Below, piece by piece: positions 58,381 to 64,000 of a stretch of 64,000 bases of DNA. The position numbers and the translations under genes were made by a program. Position 1 is the first letter of the stretch, and each line of letters begins with the position of its first letter. Below the pieces are notes generated by a model. That model saw nothing but the letters and a program-made list of their open reading frames with translations, did no database searches and was not told the DNA's origin. The DNA is from Rhizobium sp. CSW-27 (GTDB lineage: Bacteria > Pseudomonadota > Alphaproteobacteria > Rhizobiales > Rhizobiaceae), in contig NZ_JAHHZO010000017.1 in the NCBI RefSeq assembly GCF_018760785.1, positions 1 to 64,000 of the forward strand, in the 5' to 3' direction.

Positions 58381-59421
58381 TTGGCTGCAGCTCGTCGCGC
58401 GCTTCTGGAGGTGCTGAAGGGTGCCACCCTTTCGCCTCCACCCGTCTGGCTGATGCGACAGGCCGGGAGATATCTGCCGGAATATCGCGAGACACGCGCC
58501 AAGGCCGGGAGCTTCCTGTCGCTCTGTTATTCGCCGGATCTGGCAACCGAAGTGACCCTTCAGCCGATCCGGCGCTATGGTTTCGACGCGGCGATCCTGT
58601 TTTCCGACATTCTCGTCATTCCAGACGCGCTGAAGCGGAACGTCCATTTCGTTGAAGGCTCCGGTCCGCGCATGGACCCGATCGAAGAGGCTGGCATTTT
58701 CGCACTGGAACAGGCCGGCGTGCTGGATCACCTGACGCCGGTGATGCAGGCCGTGCGGCAGATTCGCGCTGCACTGCCGGATGAGACGACGCTGCTCGGC
58801 TTCTGCGGCGCGCCATGGACGGTCGCCACCTACATGATTGCCGGACACGGAACGAGCGATCAGGCCCCGGCGCGTCTGTTCGGCTATCGTCAACCTGAGG
58901 CCTTTGCGCATCTGCTCGCCGTTCTTGCCGAACTGTCCGCCGATTATCTGGTGGCACAGATCGATGCGGGTGCCGATGCGGTGCAGATCTTCGATTCCTG
59001 GGCCGGTGTGCTGGGCGAGGCAGAGTTCGAGACCTATGCCATCGAGCCGGTGGCGCGGATCATCCGCTCCGTGAAGGCGAGACGGCCGCAGGCGCGGATC
59101 ATCGCCTTTGCCAAGGGCGCCGGGATGAACCTGCGTCACTACCGTCAGAAGACGGGCGCCGACATGATCGGGCTCGACTGGTCCGTGCCGCTCAGTTTTG
59201 CTGCCGAACTGCAAAAGGACGGCCCGGTGCAGGGCAATCTCGATCCGATGCGCGTGGTGGCCGGCGGCGCCGCGCTTGATGAGGGCGTCGACCGGATCCT
59301 TGAGGCGCTGGGCCAGGGGCCGCTGGTCTTCAATCTCGGCCATGGCATCACGCCCGATGCCGATCCTCAGCATGTGACGCGGCTGGTCGACCGGGTGCGG
59401 GGCGTGCGCAATGGCGGTTGA
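58381..59421 (+). CDS. hemE: Uroporphyrinogen decarboxylase
   Basis: The 346-residue enzyme has the family signature PPPVWLMRQAGRYLPEYRETR and the catalytic Asp in RYGFDAAILFSDILVIPDAL. It decarboxylates uroporphyrinogen III to coproporphyrinogen III in heme synthesis. The frame is open from a TTG at 58360, but TTG 58381 is preferred because GGGGAGA lies 7 nt upstream. A rare start codon and proximity to oriC fit low, replication-linked expression. It overlaps hemJ by 11 nt. Confidence 0.95.
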   Translation: MAAARRALLEVLKGATLSPPPVWLMRQAGRYLPEYRETRAKAGSFLSLCYSPDLATEVTLQPIRRYGFDAAILFSDILVIPDALKRNVHFVEGSGPRMDPIEEAGIFALEQAGVLDHLTPVMQAVRQIRAALPDETTLLGFCGAPWTVATYMIAGHGTSDQAPARLFGYRQPEAFAHLLAVLAELSADYLVAQIDAGADAVQIFDSWAGVLGEAEFETYAIEPVARIIRSVKARRPQARIIAFAKGAGMNLRHYRQKTGADMIGLDWSVPLSFAAELQKDGPVQGNLDPMRVVAGGAALDEGVDRILEALGQGPLVFNLGHGITPDADPQHVTRLVDRVRGVRNGG

Positions 59422-59953
59422 GAAGCAGACGGACGCTTCGGCAGGCCGGCGCGCCGCACGACGCGCCTTCGTGGCGCTGGCCGTGTTCCTGGCTGTCATC
59501 CTCGCCGTCTATCTTTTGCAGCCGGACAACTTCGATCGCTGGATCACCGCCTTCCATGTGATTGCCGTGATTGCCTGGATGGCAGGCCTCTTCTACATGC
59601 CGCGCCTTTTCGTCTATCACACCGACGCTGCGATCGGCTCGCAGCAGTCGGAAACATTCAAGGTGATGGAGCAACGTCTCCTGAAGGTGATCATGAACCC
59701 GGCGATGATGATCACCTGGGTGCTCGGCCTCTATCTGGCCTGGAACCTGTTCGGCTTTCAGGGCGGCTGGCTGCATGCCAAGATCGCCCTCGTCGTTCTG
59801 CTGACCCTTGCGCATATGCATCAGAGCCGAGCGGTGCGGCAATTTGCGGCGGATGGGCCACGACGCAGCGCGCGCTACTGGCGCATGATGAACGAGATCC
59901 CGACCGTTCTGATGATGCTGATCGTCATCCTCGTCATCGTCAAACCCTTCTGA
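59411..59953 (+). CDS. hemJ: Protoporphyrinogen oxidase HemJ
   Basis: The 180-residue membrane protein has four to five hydrophobic helices and conserved histidines (ITAFHVIAVIAWMAGLFYMPRLFVYH, LTLAHMHQ), the signature of the HemJ family. It oxidises protoporphyrinogen IX in bacteria lacking HemG and HemY. Overlap with hemE confirms a heme operon pair. Confidence 0.94.
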   Translation: MAVEKQTDASAGRRAARRAFVALAVFLAVILAVYLLQPDNFDRWITAFHVIAVIAWMAGLFYMPRLFVYHTDAAIGSQQSETFKVMEQRLLKVIMNPAMMITWVLGLYLAWNLFGFQGGWLHAKIALVVLLTLAHMHQSRAVRQFAADGPRRSARYWRMMNEIPTVLMMLIVILVIVKPF

Positions 59954-60122
59954 ACGGCAAGATTTCTGGAAGCCCCCCTTGCGGCGCAGGGGGGAAGCCG
60001 CTATTTTCCCAGCACTCCTCTTTCGTGGCTTGTGAACATTCCCATGTCGTCCGCGGTATTTCTGCGGTAGCGAACTCCACAGACACGCCAATTTCCCTCA
60101 AAATCCACACGGTCTTTTCTTC
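59954..60122 (+). other. Leader of rho with a GC-rich hairpin
   Basis: The 169-nt gap between hemJ and rho contains CCCCCCTTGC (59973-59982) facing GCAGGGGGG (59986-59994) around GGC, with one bulge. Only a short TATTTT follows, so it is a weak terminator at best. A long leader before rho is typical because rho autoregulates by terminating in its own leader. No reading frame is convincing. Confidence 0.5.
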
Positions 60123-61388
60123 ATGGCTGAAATGAAGCTTCAAGAACTCAAGAGCAAGTCGCCGACCGACTTGTTGACCTTCGCCGAATCGCTGGAGGTC
60201 GAAAACGCGAGCACCATGCGCAAGCAGGAACTGATGTTCGCGATTCTCAAGGTCTTGGCCAGTCAGGATGTCGAAATCATCGGTGAAGGCGTGGTGGAAG
60301 TGCTGCAGGATGGTTTCGGCTTCCTGCGGTCGGCCAATGCCAACTATCTGCCGGGTCCGGACGACATCTATATCTCGCCCTCGCAGATACGCCGCTTCTC
60401 GCTGAAGACCGGCGACACGGTGGAAGGTCCGATCCGCGGGCCGAAGGAAGGCGAACGCTACTTCGCCCTGCTGAAGGTCAACACGATCAATTTCGACGAC
60501 CCGGAAAAGATCCGTCACAAGGTTCACTTCGATAACCTGACGCCGCTTTATCCGAACGAGCGCTTCAAGATGGAACTCGAGGTTCCGACCTCAAAGGATC
60601 TCTCCGCACGCGTCATCGATCTGGTGGCGCCGCTCGGAAAGGGCCAGCGCGGCCTGATCGTTGCGCCGCCGCGCACGGGTAAGACGGTTCTTCTTCAGAA
60701 CATCGCCCACTCCATTACCGCCAATCATCCGGAATGCTACCTGATCGTGCTGCTGATCGACGAGCGTCCGGAAGAAGTGACCGACATGCAGCGCTCGGTG
60801 CGCGGCGAAGTGGTCTCCTCCACTTTCGACGAGCCGGCGGTTCGCCACGTCCAGGTGGCGGAGATGGTCATCGAGAAGGCCAAGCGTCTCGTCGAGCATG
60901 GGCGAGACGTGGTTATCCTGCTCGATTCGATCACCCGCCTCGGCCGCGCCTACAACACCGTTGTTCCCTCCTCCGGCAAGGTTCTGACCGGTGGTGTGGA
61001 TGCCAACGCCCTGCAGCGCCCGAAGCGCTTCTTCGGCGCGGCCCGCAATATCGAGGAAGGCGGTTCTCTGACGATCATTGCAACGGCCCTGATCGATACC
61101 GGCAGCCGCATGGACGAAGTGATCTTCGAAGAGTTCAAGGGCACCGGCAACTCTGAAATCGTGCTGGACCGCAAGGTCGCCGACAAGCGCATCTTCCCGG
61201 CCATGGACATTCTGAAATCCGGTACCCGAAAGGAAGACCTGCTGGTACCGCGTCAGGACCTGCAGAAGATCTTCGTGTTGCGCCGTATCCTGGCACCGAT
61301 GGGAACCACCGACGCAATCGAGTTCCTCATCGACAAACTCAAGCAGACGAAGACCAATGGCGATTTCTTCGACTCGATGAACACCTGA
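60123..61388 (+). CDS. rho: Transcription termination factor Rho
   Basis: The 421-residue hexameric helicase has the N-terminal Rho/SAP and cold-shock-like RNA-binding domain (GFGFLRSANANYLPGPDDIYISPSQIRRF) and the ATPase core with Walker A VAPPRTGKT near residue 180, the LLIDERPEEVTDMQRSV and LDSITRLGRAYN motifs. It terminates transcription of untranslated RNA. The hemE-hemJ-rho-mnmE-mnmG order is conserved next to the alphaproteobacterial origin. Confidence 0.97.
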   Translation: MAEMKLQELKSKSPTDLLTFAESLEVENASTMRKQELMFAILKVLASQDVEIIGEGVVEVLQDGFGFLRSANANYLPGPDDIYISPSQIRRFSLKTGDTVEGPIRGPKEGERYFALLKVNTINFDDPEKIRHKVHFDNLTPLYPNERFKMELEVPTSKDLSARVIDLVAPLGKGQRGLIVAPPRTGKTVLLQNIAHSITANHPECYLIVLLIDERPEEVTDMQRSVRGEVVSSTFDEPAVRHVQVAEMVIEKAKRLVEHGRDVVILLDSITRLGRAYNTVVPSSGKVLTGGVDANALQRPKRFFGAARNIEEGGSLTIIATALIDTGSRMDEVIFEEFKGTGNSEIVLDRKVADKRIFPAMDILKSGTRKEDLLVPRQDLQKIFVLRRILAPMGTTDAIEFLIDKLKQTKTNGDFFDSMNT

Positions 61389-61449
61389 TAGATAGCCGGA
61401 TTCCGGTCAACCTCTCAGCCGGTGGCCGGATCTCGGCCGGGGCACTGTG

Positions 61450-62757
61450 ATGGCCGGAACCGACACGATCTTCGCTCTTTCCAGTGGTGCGACGCCTTCT
61501 GGCGTCGCCGTGATTCGGGTGAGCGGACCGCTCGCCTTCGAAGCGACGCAGCGCATGGCGGCCCTCCCCAAAGGTCGCAGCATGGCACTTCGATCGATTC
61601 GCCGCCGAAACGGTGACCTGATCGACCGTGGGCTGGTTCTGACATTTCCCGGCCCGCATTCGTTTACCGGTGAGGACTGTGTCGAATTTCAACTGCATGG
61701 CGGGCGTGCCGTGGTGGCCGCGGTTCAGGATGAACTGCTGGCGCTCGGTCTGCGCCCGGCCGAAGCCGGCGAGTTTACACAGCGCGCCTTCGATCACGGC
61801 AAGCTCGATCTGGTCGAGGTGGAAGGTCTGGGCGACCTGATTGCTGCCGAAACGGAGATGCAGCGTCGCCTGGCGATCGAGCAGAGTGCCGGCGGGCTTT
61901 CAGCCGCCTATCATGACTGGGCCGAGCGGCTGACCCGCTGCCGGGCGCTGATCGAGGCGGAACTGGATTTTGCCGATGAGGACGATGTGCCCGGCTCGGT
62001 GTCCGATCAGGTCTGGGCGCAGGTGGCAGACATTCGCGACGAGATCCTGAGCCAGATTCGAGCGACGGAGCATGCGGCGCGGGTGCGGGATGGCTTTAAG
62101 GTCGTCATCGCGGGTCCGCCGAATGCCGGCAAGTCCAGCTTCCTGAACGCAATTGCGGCACGTGATGTGGCCATCGTTACCGATATTGCCGGCACCACGC
62201 GCGATGTTCTGCATGTCGATCTCGACATGGAGGGTTTCCTCGTCCGCTTCTATGATACGGCCGGACTGCGGCAGACCGAGGATGTGATCGAACAGGAGGG
62301 CGTGCGCCGGGCGCGGCGCGCCATGGCAGAGGCTGATCTTGTGCTGCTGTTGTCGGAAATCGATTCGTCTCCGGAACATTTTGCCGACATTGATGAGTCA
62401 GTGGCGTTTCTGCGGATCGGGACCAAGCTTGATCTCCATCCGAATGGCGGATCCGCCTATGACGCCTGCCTCTCCACCCGCACCGGAGTCGGGCTGGACG
62501 AGGTCCGCCGGCTCATTCTGCACCATGTGCGAGAGAACTGGAGTGCCGTGACGGCCGTTGGCGCCGGGCGTCTTCGCCATGCCGGCCATTTGCGACGGGC
62601 TTCCCTTTTCCTGGAAGAAGGATTATCAGGAGGCCATCTCGACCTCCGGGCAGAAAGCCTTCGCCTCGCAGCAGACGAGATCGGCCGGATTACCGGTCGG
62701 GTCGATGTGGAGGATCTGCTGGACGTGATCTTCTCGGAATTCTGCATCGGAAAATGA
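61450..62757 (+). CDS. mnmE: tRNA modification GTPase MnmE
   Basis: The 435-residue protein has the folate-binding N domain (SGATPSGVAVIRVSGPLA), the G domain with GPPNAGKSS near residue 222, TDIAGTTRD and DTAGLR, and the C-terminal CIGK. It forms 5-carboxymethylaminomethyluridine at the tRNA wobble position with MnmG, encoded next. ATG 61450 is preferred over the overlapping GTG 61447. A parS-like site begins at its stop codon. Confidence 0.96.
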   Translation: MAGTDTIFALSSGATPSGVAVIRVSGPLAFEATQRMAALPKGRSMALRSIRRRNGDLIDRGLVLTFPGPHSFTGEDCVEFQLHGGRAVVAAVQDELLALGLRPAEAGEFTQRAFDHGKLDLVEVEGLGDLIAAETEMQRRLAIEQSAGGLSAAYHDWAERLTRCRALIEAELDFADEDDVPGSVSDQVWAQVADIRDEILSQIRATEHAARVRDGFKVVIAGPPNAGKSSFLNAIAARDVAIVTDIAGTTRDVLHVDLDMEGFLVRFYDTAGLRQTEDVIEQEGVRRARRAMAEADLVLLLSEIDSSPEHFADIDESVAFLRIGTKLDLHPNGGSAYDACLSTRTGVGLDEVRRLILHHVRENWSAVTAVGAGRLRHAGHLRRASLFLEEGLSGGHLDLRAESLRLAADEIGRITGRVDVEDLLDVIFSEFCIGK

Positions 62758-62770
62758 CTCACGTGAAACA
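62755..62770. other. parS: parS-like site between mnmE and mnmG
   Basis: TGACTCACGTGAAACA matches the parS consensus at 14 of 16 positions. It begins at the mnmE stop codon and contains GACTC (62756-62760). It lies about 4.5 kb right of the probable origin, on the side where parA-parB are expected. Confidence 0.55.
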
Positions 62771-62795
62771 CTGCCGCGGCAGTTGGTGACGGACC

Positions 62796-64000
62796 ATGAA
62801 CAGCTTTGATGTGATTGTTATTGGCGGCGGCCATGCGGGCTGCGAGGCGGCTTCGGCTGCAGCGCGCCTCGGTGCGCGAACCGCCCTCATCACCCATCGG
62901 CGCGACACGATCGGTGTCATGTCCTGCAATCCGGCAATCGGCGGTCTCGGCAAGGGCCACCTGGTCCGCGAGATCGATGCGCTGGATGGCCTGATGGGCA
63001 GGATTGCCGACAGTGCCGGTATCCAGTTCCGCCTGCTGAACCGCAAGAAGGGGCCCGCCGTTCGGGGCCCACGCACCCAGGCAGACCGCAAGCTCTATCG
63101 ACAGGCCATGCAGGCGGAACTGTTCGACCATGTAAATCTGACGATCATCGAAGGGGATGCCTTCGATCTGGCGCAGGCCGATGGCGCGGTGACCGGTGTG
63201 GTGATGAAGGACGGTCGTACCTTCGACACGCGCGCCGTGGTTCTGACCACCGGCACTTTCCTGCGCGGCCTGATCCACATCGGCGACAGGACGACGCCGG
63301 CCGGTCGGGTTGGCGAGGCGCCGTCCGAGGGTCTGTCCGCGACCCTGACAGCACTCGGTCTCGCCCTCGGCCGCCTGAAGACTGGCACACCGGCGCGGCT
63401 GAACGGCAGGACAATCGACTGGCAATCGATCGGCCGGCAGGAGGCGGATGAAGATCCCGTTCCGTTTTCCTTCCTGACCGACCGGATCACCACGCCGCAA
63501 ATCGCCTGCGGCGTGACCCGGACCACCGACGCAACCCATCGCATCATCGCCGACAACATATCCCGGTCAGCGATGTATTCGGGACAGATCAAGGGTGTGG
63601 GCCCGCGCTACTGCCCGTCGATCGAGGACAAGATCGTTCGCTTCGGCGAGCGAGACGGCCATCAGATCTTCCTGGAGCCTGAAGGCCTGGATGACGATAC
63701 CGTCTATCCGAACGGTATTTCCACCTCGCTGCCCGCCGACGTGCAGGAAGCCTTCATCCGGACCATTCCCGGCCTTGAGCGGGTGGAGATCCTGCAGCCG
63801 GGTTACGCGATCGAATATGATCACGTCGACCCGCGTGAACTGGGTCTCGACCTGCAGCTGAAGCGCCTCGCCGGCCTGTTTCTTGCCGGCCAGATCAACG
63901 GCACAACGGGCTACGAAGAGGCCGGCGCGCAGGGTCTGGTTGCCGGAGTGAATGCCGCGCGTCTGGCTGGCGGCCAGCCGGCGCATGTCTTCAGCCGCAC
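62796..64000 (+). CDS. mnmG: tRNA modification enzyme MnmG (GidA), 5' part
   Basis: The first 401 codons of MnmG are present; the gene continues past the window edge (family length about 620). FAD binding is marked by VIVIGGGHAGCEAASAA, followed by CNPAIGGLGKGHLVREIDALDG and GTPARL, and LAGQINGTTGYEEAGAQG near the truncation. It works with MnmE to modify wobble uridine. In related genomes rsmG, parA and parB follow; they are outside the window. Confidence 0.97.
   Translation, partial: MNSFDVIVIGGGHAGCEAASAAARLGARTALITHRRDTIGVMSCNPAIGGLGKGHLVREIDALDGLMGRIADSAGIQFRLLNRKKGPAVRGPRTQADRKLYRQAMQAELFDHVNLTIIEGDAFDLAQADGAVTGVVMKDGRTFDTRAVVLTTGTFLRGLIHIGDRTTPAGRVGEAPSEGLSATLTALGLALGRLKTGTPARLNGRTIDWQSIGRQEADEDPVPFSFLTDRITTPQIACGVTRTTDATHRIIADNISRSAMYSGQIKGVGPRYCPSIEDKIVRFGERDGHQIFLEPEGLDDDTVYPNGISTSLPADVQEAFIRTIPGLERVEILQPGYAIEYDHVDPRELGLDLQLKRLAGLFLAGQINGTTGYEEAGAQGLVAGVNAARLAGGQPAHVFSR

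Noticed and set aside
1..64000. Mobile elements, CRISPR arrays, tRNA genes
   Set aside because: No transposase, integrase, regularly spaced repeat array or cloverleaf-forming sequence was recognised in any gap. Gene order looks like uninterrupted core chromosome.

Overview
The window is core chromosome of an alphaproteobacterium of the Rhizobiales, most likely Rhizobiaceae (Rhizobium/Agrobacterium-like). This is inferred from the high GC content and from typical gene neighbourhoods: pckA divergent from chvI-chvG-hprK-EIIA(Man)-HPr; divL-tsaE/amgK-murU-addB-addA-trxA; trpF-trpB-trpA-accD-folC; timA-mltA-smr-xre-gyrB; and ppsR | oriC | hemE-hemJ-rho-mnmE-mnmG. I see no insertion sequence, prophage, CRISPR array or genomic island. 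Gene density is high and many neighbours overlap by 4 nt.

Layout. 0-0.2 kb: strong rRNA-type promoter and leader reading leftwards out of the window. 0.2-6 kb: ornithine cyclodeaminase family protein, HrpB helicase, the ActS/ActR (RegB/RegA) redox pair, MmcB. 6-14 kb: lipoprotein L,D-transpeptidase, malate synthase G, cytochrome P450, DUF1402 protein, HslU/HslV protease. 14-20 kb: hisB-(membrane protein)-hisH-hisA-hisF-hisE-coaA, then alkB and arfB on the other strand. 20-27.5 kb: pckA, ChvI/ChvG, truncated HprK, EIIA-Man, HPr, AhcY. 27.5-39.6 kb: DivL, a TsaE-AmgK fusion, MurU, AddB/AddA, thioredoxin. 39.6-50.3 kb: folC, accD, trpA, trpB, trpF, a zinc metallopeptidase, a DUF2852 protein, PHB depolymerase, GyrB. 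50.3-58 kb: XRE regulator, Smr, MltA, TimA, FxsA, SecB, DnaQ, CoaE, AroE, Maf, PpsR. 58.0-58.4 kb: probable chromosomal origin. 58.4-64 kb: hemE, hemJ, rho, mnmE and the 5' part of mnmG, cut by the window edge.

How the genes work together. Several modules link envelope state, carbon flow and the cell cycle: ChvG/ChvI with pckA and the nitrogen/carbon-type PTS; DivL (tyrosine in place of the phospho-accepting histidine) as cell-cycle pseudokinase; AmgK/MurU for peptidoglycan sugar recycling; MltA and the L,D-transpeptidase for wall remodelling. Genes flanking the origin are mostly transcribed away from it on both sides, as expected for bidirectional replication.

No wholly new protein system is apparent. 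The most interesting signals are non-coding: (1) the ppsR-hemE gap, with one perfect and several weaker DnaA boxes and eight GANTC (CcrM) sites in 243 bp; (2) five parS-like CACGTG palindromes, each with a GANTC site overlapping one arm, two of which form a 15-bp inverted repeat that also looks like the gyrB terminator; (3) a 20-bp operator-like palindrome over the probable -10 element of ahcY, followed by a leader with mutually exclusive pairings; (4) two palindromic, LacI-type operator candidates about 30 bp apart between pckA and chvI. Start codons are called by reading; several differ from the longest open frame and are explained entry by entry.
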